NCBI GenBank assembly: GCA_034769895.1
Contig: CM068368.1
Location: forward strand, 690,509,877 to 690,573,876
Source: Magicicada septendecula
Taxonomy: Eukaryota; Arthropoda; Insecta; Hemiptera; Cicadidae
Length of the DNA: 64,000 nt
Direction: 5' to 3'
Shown: piece after piece, positions 10,262-18,826 of the stretch
How positions within the stretch are numbered: the stretch's first letter is position 1
How the letters are laid out: the number at the start of each line of letters is the position of its first letter
The notes under the pieces: model-generated
Seen by the model: the letters and a program-made list of their open reading frames with translations, nothing else
Told to the model about the DNA's origin: nothing
The model's database searches: none
Program-made: the position numbers and the translations under genes

Positions 10262-12094
10262 GCTGTGTGATTACACAACAATTAACATTACATTCAGTTA
10301 CTGTTTAATGTAAATAATAATTACATATTATACATTTTTCATTTAACACACTCTTTATATTTTAGAGCAACCATTTAGATACATAATAAATTTTAATAGT
10401 TAAATGATGGGGATCGGGCCATACGTTCATGGGCTACAATTTATGTAACAAATTTTTTTTGTACATAAATTTAGGCATGTCGTGCCCCACGTCCAGGGCG
10501 ACATATTATACAACGATACATAATTGCATAAATATAAATTTATTTGTTTTTGCGGAGCCCCACAATCTGGAACGCCATATTATGTAACGATATAACGTTG
10601 CAAATATAATATAATTTACATTTGTGATGCTCCATGTTGGAAGCGATATTTCTTATGCAACAATACGATATACATAAAAATAGGCGTGACTGGTCTCACG
10701 TTCAAGATTGACAAATTATGTAACACTATATCATTTAATTTGGGTTTCAGGTGTATCTGCAATAAGAACTCTATGTAACTTGTAACGGTATTTCAAATTT
10801 ATTTGATATTAATAAAATTGTGCACCTGGCACTTACTTCGACTTAAAAACATTCGTTATTACTGTATTGGTTATTATGCCGTAAGGCTTATGCTATAAAC
10901 ATCCTTACTGACTAAATATTCTATTCTACTAATTATTGTATTAAAGGAAAATCTCATTTCCATACTACTCGGTCAATTAATGTGTTTCAAAATATCAATA
11001 TTTCAATATCTTTTTATATATTGTAATGTACTCAAAATATTAATAGTTATAGAATTTATCTTTTGTTTCTCAGTACTGATTTATCTCAAACACTAATTGT
11101 TTTCATTTAAATGCTTTGTATTCATTTTATTTCAGTACTAATTTGAGCTCTTGTTACGTTAATCGTATTTCTAAAACATCTATGATTTTAATTCTACTTT
11201 ACAATAAACATTGGCTCTTACTTTTAAATAGAACAGAAATGTCTTTAACTGTCTTTGAGTTCATTGTACGATTAAGAGATAAATAAGTTGTTTATCACCT
11301 CATTGTCGTCAATCATACTCGATCATTTGATCCATCTGTAGTCGTCCTCGTCTCGCACTCCAGCGTCCTCTTGTCCAGCGTCGACTCGCTTTTTGTCCAG
11401 CGTCGAATCGCTCCTCTTGTCCAGCATCGACTCGCTCCTCTTGTCCAGCGTTGACTCGCTCTTCTGTCCAGCGTTGACTCGCTCTTCTGTCCAGTGTCAT
11501 ATCACTCTCTGGAACTTCTCCTCGTGCTGTTTCTGACGTCAATGGATCTTCTTATGTAATTTTGTTATTATTTAAAAACAGTTTGTTTACAATCCAATTA
11601 CATAAGTGTATGTAACTGGAAGGATGAAATTATTTACAAAATTTTAAATATTCTGTTCAGACGGGCAGAAGCTCCCGCTGCACTGTGGATGATTTAAGAA
11701 AGAGAACCACTGTAGCTTGTGTGTCCTATTTATACCCATGTCTTGGTCGACACCTCAGTGGTACGAAATCGACATGTCAGAAACTGTCTCTGGATTCAGT
11801 TCCCCCACTCTTTGTCAATTTCGCTATTTCTTATATTTCTGCGAATTGCAGAGTCCTGTAAGTATACTCTTATACTTATCTTATAACTATTTTTTCAACA
11901 CATGTTCACTGTAATTTTGGACATTGCAACTTAACCCTTTCGATTTGTACACAGTTATTTCAGTATTACACTCGTACGGTGTGGCACTTTCACATGGTTT
12001 TCGTACACAGTATTTAGTAAATTTTCTTACATTTTATTGTGTTTTTGGATTTTACTCTTTAATTATAGTTTATGAATAATTACGGAAAAACAGT

Positions 12095-12107
12095 AATTAT
12101 GCAATTC
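12095..12107. repeat. Target-site duplication of the PLE, left copy
   Basis: AATTATGCAATTC occurs here and again at 15448-15460, on either side of the PLE. The undisturbed left LTR has a single copy near 4780, which confirms it as the 13-bp duplication made on insertion. Confidence 0.92.
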
Positions 12108-12180
12108 AATATCACTATAATATTGACAACTCGGAACACTAAGTTTTTTTTTTATAAGTAAAAACGTAAAGTTTTACCTT

Positions 12181-12227
12181 ACAGCCTAAACCGGCTTTCA
12201 CCTATAGAAGGCTTCATCAGAGGCTGT
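12181..12227 (-). ncRNA. Hammerhead-ribozyme-like motif in PLE left arm
   Basis: Read on the minus strand: 7-bp stem I (ACAGCCU with AGGCUGU), core CUGAUGA, a short hairpin (GCC/GGU or CCU/AGG), GAAA, a very short third helix closed by AG/UU around CCGG, then U as the base before the predicted cut (between 12188 and 12187). All invariant core bases of a hammerhead are present. Hammerheads are known in PLE terminal repeats. The TGA stop of the endonuclease (12217-12219) lies inside CUGAUGA. Helix II and III are short, so activity is untested. Confidence 0.65.
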
Positions 12228-12654
12228 CGTTAGTAGCGCTGTTCGTCTTGTTGTTGGCGACGAGATAGTGTTTTGAAAGATCGAAGCTGTGTGTGTGTGG
12301 TGAGATGTGTTCGAATAATGCGTGCGATTTGAATTGTGTCTGTTCGTTTAGGATGTCGTTTTTATTTGTTTTTGTGTGTTTGTATATTTCTAATTGTTCT
12401 AGAGTGTCTAGTTTTCGGCCTTTTGTGTGTACGTGTAGTATGTTCATGTTATTGTCGATGTTTTTATATGTGTGGTTTGCTTCAATGAGGTGGTTTGCGA
12501 AGGTAGATTCTGTAGTGGTGTGGAGTGCTTTTGTGTGTTCAATGTATCTCTGTTTGAAGCTACGTCCTGTCTGGCCTATGTAGAATTTATTGCAATTTAA
12601 ACAATTTAGTTTATATACACCGGGTAGATCGAATTTGTTTTGTGCTTTGGGCAT
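12217..12654 (-). CDS. GIY-YIG endonuclease domain of PLE (C-terminal part)
   Basis: 145 codons from an internal ATG. The nuclease signature is GVY ... KFYIGQTGR, preceded by a Cys-x2-Cys pair (NCLNC) and followed by spaced His residues, the arrangement of Penelope-clade endonucleases. In a working element it is fused to the RT; here a frame break between 12768 and about 12840 separates them. The stop codon is shared with the ribozyme-like core. Confidence 0.88.
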   Translation of the reverse strand: MPKAQNKFDLPGVYKLNCLNCNKFYIGQTGRSFKQRYIEHTKALHTTTESTFANHLIEANHTYKNIDNNMNILHVHTKGRKLDTLEQLEIYKHTKTNKNDILNEQTQFKSHALFEHISPHTHSFDLSKHYLVANNKTNSATNDSL

Positions 12655-13502
12655 GCGTTTTGATAGTGTGTGTTCTGTTTTGTTAGTAGTTTTGTAAGCG
12701 ATTCTGTATCCTGCTTTTTTGAATTTGTGGGCAATTTTTTCTGTTTGTTTGTTGATGTATGTTAGTGTTATGAATTTGTTGTTTTCTGTCTTTGTCTGTT
12801 GTTTGTTTTGTGTAGGAGTTTACTGACTATTGTTCTGTCATAACCGTTAGATTCTGCTAGATATTTTATCGTGTTTAGTTCGTCTTTGTAATCTATTTCA
12901 TCTAAGGGGATGTTGTTAAGTCTATGTATCATGGTTCTAAAAGCAGCTAGTTTGTGTTGTATTGGGTGATTGGAGGTGTTGTGTATTAGTGTGTCAGTTG
13001 TAGTTGGTTTTCTGTATATACTGAATTTGTGCCTGTGTTCTATTTTTGTGATGGAGAGGTCTAAGAAGTTTATGGTATTGTTGTGTTCATATTCGGCAGT
13101 GAAGGTTATGTTTTTATGTATTTTGTTTATGTGCGTTAGTAACTGTTCACATTGTCTTTTGTTTCCCCTGTATAGTACTAGAATGTCATCAACGTATCTG
13201 TGCCAATATAGTATTTTATGTGAGTGTCTGTCATTGTTTGTGAGTATTTTTGTTTTTTCTAAGTGTTGGAGGAAGACTTCTGCTAGAATGCTGGATATGG
13301 GGGAGCCCATGGGTAGGCCATCGTTCTGTGTGTAGTATTTATTGTTATAAGTAAAGTAGTTTTGTTTTGTGATAATGTTCAGAGTTTCTGTTATTTCATT
13401 GATAAGTTCGTTTGGTGTGTTGTTCTGTTTGAGTTTGTTTTGTAGGATGGTGATTGTTTCAGAGATGGGGATGTTTGTGTACAGGTTTTTAATGTCAAAG
13501 GA

Positions 13503-13524
13503 GGCTAATGTGGGGCTAATGTGG
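13503..13524. repeat. 11-bp tandem duplication inside the PLE RT
   Basis: GGCTAATGTGG occurs twice back to back (13503-13513, 13514-13524). It falls just upstream of RT motif A and accounts exactly for the frame difference between the two RT open frames. Confidence 0.9.
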
Positions 13525-14719
13525 CGTTATGGGGGATGTGTATGTCTTTTATTTTTGTTACTAGGTCAGTGTTGTTTTTTACTGCAATGTTGTTGTCTAT
13601 TTGTGTGTGTTGTCTAATAATTTTGTCTAGATATTTTGCCAGTTTGTGTGCAGGGGCATTACGGTAGTTGATAATGGGGCGGATCGGAATGTCTTCTTTA
13701 TGGATTTTGGGAAGCGCTTGGAGTGTAGGTGCTGATGGTCGGATTTGTTTCATGTAGGGCTTTTGTTTATGTGTCATAATGTGTTTGGCTTTGTTGACTA
13801 TTTGTTTTACTGAGTTTTGGTATCTGTCGGTGGGGTCGTGTTTTAGTTCTGTGATGTTGTTCTGTTCTATGAAGTCTTGTACTTTTTTGTGTAGGTTGTC
13901 TGTGGGGATAATTACAGTCGTGTTGCCTTTGTCAGCTTTTACAAATGTGATGTTGTGTTTGTGTGCGTTTTCCCTCAGTTTGATGGCTGTGTGTATTTCT
14001 GAGTTGTGGTTGTTGTTGTCTGGTGTCTTATGTACTCCTATTGTGTTGTTTATATTATGTCTTAATGTGTCTTGATGTTCTGGTGCTGTGTTTTGTATAT
14101 TTGTTTCTGTGTCAATTATGAGCTTTGTTAGTGTTTGGTTGTTATGTTTGTAATGTATGTTATGTTTTAGGCCTTTATCAAGGAGTGTTTGTTCGTTTTT
14201 TGTGAGTGTGACGTTCGTGAGGTTTACTGTACGTGGGTAGAATTTGTGCGAGGGAATTATATCTGTTTTGATTGGTGTCAGGTTTTTTATTTTTCTGTCG
14301 TGTTTTGTCTGTATGTTATGTATTTGTTTTTTTGTCCATTCATTTGTGTGATGTATTAGTTCAGTCATGTAATTGTGTCCGTATGTGTTGGCGATATGTA
14401 GGTGTAATGTTAGTGCTTTGCGATTAAGGGCGTCTTTTTTCTTATATAGCTGTTTAATTGATTCTTTTATGTATGTTCTTTGTGCGATGTTTTGTGTTAT
14501 TCGGGCGGCCTGGTTGTTGTGTTTAATTTTGATTTGGGCATATTTAGGTGTTAGTGATTTGTTAATGCATGTTTTGTTGAAAGTTATGTGAGCTACAATC
14601 TTTCTAACCTACAAAGTTGTGAACTTGTACGCTTGGACTGTGGCTCGTCTTTCTGAGTTAAATTCTTGGATTTCGTTGTCCATGACGTGTCCGTTACTTA
14701 ACTAAATATCACTATAGTA

Positions 14720-15295
14720 TTGACAGAAAACAACAAATTCATAACACTAATATACATCAACAAACAAACAGAAAAAATTGCCCACAAATTCAAAAAAGCA
14801 GGATACAGAATCGCTTACAAAACTACTAACAAAACAGAACACACACTATCAAAACGCATGCCCAAAGCACAAAACAAATTCGATCTACCCGGTGTATATA
14901 AACTAAATTGTTCAAATTGCAATAAATTCTACATAGGCCAGACAGGACGTAGCTTCAAACAGAGATACATTGAACACACAAAAGCACTCCACACCACTAC
15001 AGAATCTACCTTCGCAAACCACCTCATTGAAGCAAACCACACATATAAAAACATCGACAATAACATGAACATACTACACGTACACACAAAAGGCCGAAAA
15101 CTAGACACTCTAGAACAATTAGAAATATACAAACACACAAAAACAAATAAAAACGACATCCTAAACGAACAGACACAATTCAAATCGCACGCATTATTCG
15201 AACTCATCTCACCACACACACACAGCTTCGATCTTTTGAAACACTATCTCGTCGCCAACAACAAGACGAACAGCACTACTAACGACAGCCTCTGA
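14720..15295 (+). CDS. GIY-YIG endonuclease fragment in PLE inverted arm
   Basis: An open plus-strand frame holding the RT-endonuclease linker and the complete nuclease domain; the first ATG is 14858-14860 (145 codons, same length as the left-arm copy). Unlike the main copy, linker and nuclease are in one frame here. There is no RT upstream, so it is a 5'-truncated copy, not a gene of its own. The TGA at 15293-15295 is part of the ribozyme-like core. Confidence 0.8.
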   Translation: MTENNKFITLIYINKQTEKIAHKFKKAGYRIAYKTTNKTEHTLSKRMPKAQNKFDLPGVYKLNCSNCNKFYIGQTGRSFKQRYIEHTKALHTTTESTFANHLIEANHTYKNIDNNMNILHVHTKGRKLDTLEQLEIYKHTKTNKNDILNEQTQFKSHALFELISPHTHSFDLLKHYLVANNKTNSTTNDSL

Positions 15296-15405
15296 TGAAG
15301 CCATCTATAGGTGAAAGCCGGTTTAGGCTGTAAGGTAAAACTTTACGTTTTTACTTATAAAAAAAAAAACTTAGTGTTCCGAGTCGTCAATATTATAGTG
15401 ATATT
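14722..15405 (+). repeat. PLE terminal arm, right inverted copy
   Basis: Inverted partner of 12108-12790. The inner junction shows GACA shared by both joined sequences, so microhomology may have guided the join. The outer end ATAGTGATATT is followed directly by a new element start (15406-15447). Confidence 0.92.
15285..15331 (+). ncRNA. Hammerhead-ribozyme-like motif in PLE right arm
   Basis: Same layout as the left-arm motif: stem I at 15285-15291 with 15325-15331, core CUGAUGA 15292-15298, hairpin 15299-15312, GAAA 15313-15316, predicted cut after 15324. Relative to the left arm only the hairpin has changed (CCA for CCU), while stem I and the core are identical. Confidence 0.65.
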
Positions 15406-15447
15406 TAGTTAAGTAACGGACACGTCATGGACAACGAAACCCAAGAA

Positions 15448-15460
15448 AATTATGCAATTC
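15448..15460. repeat. Target-site duplication of the PLE, right copy
   Basis: AATTATGCAATTC, the partner of 12095-12107. The gypsy LTR resumes immediately afterwards with TTCATCTTGG. Confidence 0.92.
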
Positions 15461-15725
15461 TTCATCTTGGGGTGGTAAACTCGCCTGCATAGACCTGCGT
15501 TCACACACACTAGCAAAATACTGATGTACACACTTTCAGTTACATTTGTGTGTGTGTGCACGTCGATTCAGGTCGAAACACCTGTTCATATTTTTGTCTG
15601 AGCCAAGCTTGCAATCCCTGACATGCTTATTTCTAATACATTATTAATTATTTACAGTTTATTAGGTATATTTAAATTTTTATATTCAATGCTCAGTACA
15701 TCACTTATTTGTACTGTCGCAATCG

Positions 15726-15727
<2 letters not shown>

Positions 15728-15768
<41 letters not shown>
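15728..15768. repeat. (AT)n microsatellite right of gypsy LTR
   Basis: About 20 AT repeats, introduced by ATCGCA. The same ATCGCA plus AT tract recurs at 18784-18823, bracketing the 3-kb segment between. Confidence 0.95.
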
Positions 15769-15772
<4 letters not shown>

Positions 15773-15805
15773 TTTCACTGTGAACACTTACTTTTTGGTT
15801 TTGTT

Positions 15806-15846
15806 TCCCAGATGTTTCGACGTGGTGTTCGTCTTCCTCAGTGGGA
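15806..15846 (-). ncRNA. Second hammerhead-like motif, different family
   Basis: On the minus strand: stem I UCCCA/UGGGA (15842-15846 with 15806-15810), core CUGAGGA (15835-15841), hairpin GACG/CGUC with loop AACACCA, then GAAAC-AUC. The base before the predicted cut is C (15811), in the preferred AUC triplet. Helix III is reduced to one pair (A and U around CA). It is probably the 3' end of another PLE family, of which nothing else is recognisable. Confidence 0.5.
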
Positions 15847-17402
15847 TTTAAAATATTTTTTAATATATATATATAATATTTAAAAAAATGAATGAAGAGG
15901 ATGTACCAACAAGATAATTATTGATTTCTTTTACTCACTTAATCGCTTTCACTTCCTACCTGGGTTTTTTATTGTTTTATTCACAATTGTTAGTTAGTAT
16001 GTTAACAAATTTCATGTTCTGATTTACTTATCATCATAGAGTTATTCATAACATATAATATCTATTACTCTGGTTAGTGTACTTTAATTGAGATTACTTT
16101 ATTTGATTTTAATAATTTTTATTTACATTTGTTATTTGTTTGTGCCTTTTTTATCATTATTTGAGTTTATTCCTTCTCATTTTATTTTCTTTATTGTTTG
16201 TTTGTGCCTTTTTCATCATTATTTGAGTTTATTCCTTCTCATTTTCTTTTCTTTATTGGGTCAATCACTTGGGTTGGGACATAGTCCTTTGTCTCGTCAT
16301 AGTCATTTTATTTTCATTAGTTTAATCTAGTTAATTCATTTTAGTTTTTTCCCTGGTATTGGGGCGGCTTTTTGTGTTGTAACATAATGCCTCTCCATCA
16401 AAATTGATCATTTTGGTAAAACACTAGCATAGTTTTTTATGAAATTATCATGTATATATAATTTTTTTCTTTTTCTTCTTGTTTATTTCTTCCTTCTTGT
16501 TTCTCTTCTTACTTGTTCCACTCCTTTTTATTTAGTTATCTTTTAGATCTTTCTTTCTTATTTCCATTAGTGTGTTCTCCCTGTTATATATAATTTCCCT
16601 AACTTTTAGTAGCTGGTTTCATCCATTACTACCTTTTTTTCTGAGATCAGAGGAACATCATCTCTGCTCAGTTAATTGATTGCTGGACCTATTCTCAGTC
16701 AATCTTAAACACCTTTTTGTCATCTTGTGACTTTCATTAATGATAATATTTTGGGGATTGGACAATTATTGGACATATTTTATCGTGGACACTTCATGGT
16801 TCTTTAGATCATTTTAACTTTTTTCTTCTCTTTCTTCCTTCCGCTGTACCTTTGCTATATTCTGTTATATACTCACACAGTTGATTTTTTTTATTTATTT
16901 ATTTGTTAATTTCATTATTTCTAACTTTTAATTATTTTGTTTTTCTTTTCTTCTTGTGATCATTTTAATTATTTTAGGCATTTTTTCTTTTCATCTCCTT
17001 TGTTGATTACCCTTATTTTGCTTTAGCCACTTGCTGTATATTTGCTTTATATTTTTTCTTGTACCAGTTTTTTTTCTCTGAATATTCTATATTCTTTACA
17101 ATTTTGTGTATTTGTCTTGGCAATTCTTGCTTGGTTCTATATTTGTTTATTTTAATTGATCTCCTTTCTAATTCTCTTGTATTATTAAGTCCTGTTTTCA
17201 CTTCATTTGTTTATTTTATTTTATCTCACATATTTTCTAAATCTTAGTGTAAGTTGGTTGTACTTACTATTTTGGAATTTTGTAATTTATTCCTTTATTT
17301 TATCTCTTACCTCATATGTTTCCTAAATGGTAGTGTAAGTTGATCTTACTTTTTTTTTTTTTAAATTTTGTAATTTATTTTATTCCTTGATTTTTATGCA
17401 TT

Positions 17403-17996
17403 CCACCTGTCAGCCGTGGTTTCTTCTTCACCGATTTCTTGTCTCTCTCCCTGAGGTGTGTTGGATTGGTTTACATTTTTTCTTGGGGGAATCCAGAGTT
17501 CTGGTGGGTTTCATTGATTATATGCTATTCGGAAATGCTCAGCAGGGTTGTTACTGAATGGTATCCAGTCATAATTTTCATTTTCTTGATTGTTTCCGTC
17601 ACTTCTACTCCTTCTATTCTCATCTTGTTGGTTGTTTCCGGATGGTGCATCCCTTCTTTGGTTACCGTTTCCGGATCTATATCCTTCGATGCTATTCTTT
17701 CGTTGCACATTTCCATTATCCTCCTCCCTTGGGTGCTGGTTATCGCTCTGTGCATTATTATTATTCCTGTCATTTGTTTGCGGTCTTGGGTAGCGCCTCC
17801 CCTGGTTGTTTTGGTTGCTCCCTCGCATAAAGTGTACATGCTTTGCATCGTTGATTAATAATCTCATAAAGTTGAATACTTTGATTTCGGTTACCCCCGT
17901 TTCCTCTGTTATACTGGTAATTCGGGTTGTAGTTGTAGTGAAAAATGGTGTATAGGCGTACACCTTCTGGGACGTCTTCAAGTGTCCTCGCGTCAC
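17403..17996 (-). pseudogene. Asn/Arg/Gln-rich gag-like remnant
   Basis: Overlapping minus-strand frames (17511-17996 and neighbours) encode a very Asn, Gln, Arg and Gly rich stretch like a nucleocapsid tail, ending in DWIPFSNNPAEHF and, after an in-frame TGA, PPELWIPPRKN. Residues hop between frames, showing old indels. It lacks a CCHC knuckle. It probably is the 3' end of the decayed element's gag. Confidence 0.45.
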
Positions 17997-17998
17997 AC

Positions 17999-18022
17999 AG
18001 ATCTACCGCGGTCAGTAGATCT
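17999..18022. repeat. Perfect 8-bp inverted repeat
   Basis: AGATCTAC and GTAGATCT flank an 8-base loop, CGCGGTCA. It lies at the edge between the gag-like remnant and LTR-like sequence, so it may be near an old element junction. No function is assigned. Confidence 0.5.
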
Positions 18023-18787
18023 CCCTATGAGGATATCTTGACTAACACGGATACTTGTAAATCACAATATTATTTATTAAAACTGAAATACTTGTGTCTG
18101 TAGAATAACTCACACAGAGTTCCAAGTTTTCGTACACCTTTCGCACTGTTTACGTGTTCACGCAAGAGAAACTTCTTGAACGTGGACCGCACGTTTAGTA
18201 GACGAATGCTCAAGATGAACTAACTTGATCTGCTCATGGCAAAAGACAATTTTCAATGATTTTACTGCGTTCTAATTGGCCAATTATCGGTCACATGATA
18301 ATTTATGCACACGGCACTAATAGTTCTTCATGCAACACTTTGCATGAAATTGGCAAAGCCTGCACAGAGAATTATCTGGGATTTTATTACTTCACGCCTG
18401 AGTTGAGTTTTAAATAGAGATTTCATATAACAAAAATTCACACTTAACAGTTATCTGAAGATCACAGAATATAGGGAAATTGTAGCTAATATTAAATTTT
18501 ATGTCTTGTTCAAGTCTCAATGTAAATCGGATAATTATAACGGACACAATAGAGAAAAATGTTAATAACTTGCGCACCCGCGCACACTTTCACAAACACA
18601 TTACATAGAAAAATGACGAATAAAATTTTTAAGAGTTTGACCTATTCTAAATTTTTATCGGTAATACAATATAAAAATTATAGCTAAAAAAAAACAATTT
18701 GAACAAGAAACAAATTTAAACATGAGAATGTTCGTCATCCATGCATAAGACATAGTTCATTTCTTATCATGATCCTGTGTTCTATCG

Positions 18788-18789
<2 letters not shown>

Positions 18790-18823
<34 letters not shown>
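18790..18823. repeat. (AT)n microsatellite at left edge of the array
   Basis: An AT tract directly abutting LTR 1 of the tandem array. Confidence 0.95.

Positions 18824-18826
<3 letters not shown>

Larger units (their letters stand above)
12108..12790 (-). repeat. PLE terminal arm, left copy
   Basis: 683 bp forming an inverted repeat with 14722-15405. It contains the GIY-YIG domain, the hammerhead-like motif and the 3' end. The two arms differ at scattered bases (for example CLNC versus CSNC in the endonuclease), so they are similar but not freshly copied. Confidence 0.92.
12217..14683 (-). pseudogene. PLE polyprotein (RT + GIY-YIG), broken
   Basis: ATG at 14681-14683, about 820 codons in total. 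Lesions: a TAG at 14609-14611 (codon 25), an 11-bp tandem duplication at 13503-13524 that shifts the frame, and a 1-nt shift before the endonuclease. RT pieces: VKADKGNTTVIIP and LPKIHKEDIPIRPI upstream (13525-14368), then SFDIKNLYTNIP with the motif A Asp, GLPMGSPISS, YVDDIL (motif C), NFLDLSI and IYRKPTTTD (12768 to about 13502). These are hallmark PLE RT motifs in the right order. Confidence 0.9.
12108..15447 (-). mobile_element. Penelope-like element with inverted 3' arm, nested in LTR
   Basis: A nearly complete minus-strand copy runs from 14725 down to 12108. To its right lies an inverted (plus-strand) copy of its own 3' part (14722-15405), followed by a 42-bp stub (15406-15447) of the 5' start of another copy. 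The 42-bp stub matches 14663-14704 with one mismatch, and the main copy itself is preceded by about 20 bp of 3' end. So it derives from head-to-tail joined copies. PLEs are known for such direct or inverted terminal repeats and variable target duplications. There are no LTR-class termini. Confidence 0.92.
3168..15721 (-). mobile_element. Ty3/gypsy LTR retrotransposon, minus strand
   Basis: Long direct repeats (3168-5053 and 10264-15721, the latter interrupted by a PLE) enclose gag, protease and pol read right to left. The domain order RT, RNase H, integrase is that of Ty3/gypsy. There is no envelope-like frame between pol and the left LTR (5054-5280). The full LTR is about 2.1 kb; on the minus strand it begins TGCGACAGTAC and ends AATCACACA. 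Target duplications cannot be read because the left LTR is truncated. The clade is uncertain; the integrase C-terminal half looks mdg-like. Confidence 0.93.
10264..15721 (-). repeat. Right (5') LTR of the gypsy element, split by a PLE
   Basis: The LTR sequence occupies 10264-12107 and resumes at 15461-15721; the 12108-15447 insert and the second target copy lie between. It is complete at both ends (TGTGTGATT ... CTGTCGCA on the plus strand), about 2105 bp without the insert. It carries the TATA box at 11725-11734 and a minisatellite at about 11350-11490. It ends at 15721, directly against ATCGCAATAT and an AT tract. Confidence 0.92.
15870..18788 (-). mobile_element. Decayed relative of the array LTR element
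   Basis: At 16380-16440 the order GTTGTAACA / TAATGCCTCTCC / AAAATTGATCATTTTGG and TTTTTATGAAATTATCA follows the LTR end, purine tract and next internal bases of the array units (21700-21770). GATCAGAGGAACATCATCTC near 16645 matches a conserved internal patch of the units near 22172. The stretch near 18140-18175 resembles array LTR sequence near 20010-20055. So it is an old copy in the same orientation: LTR end at 16384, internal part to about 17997, LTR remnant to 18788. Confidence 0.5.

Noticed and set aside
12293..14591. Cys-rich plus-strand frames across the PLE
   Set aside because: Antisense to the RT and endonuclease, which have clear family motifs. The Cys and Val runs come from the complement of ACA/CAC-rich codons.
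16088..17858. Hydrophobic plus-strand frames resembling membrane proteins
   Set aside because: T-rich low-complexity translation within the decayed retroelement; the minus strand carries the gag-like signal.
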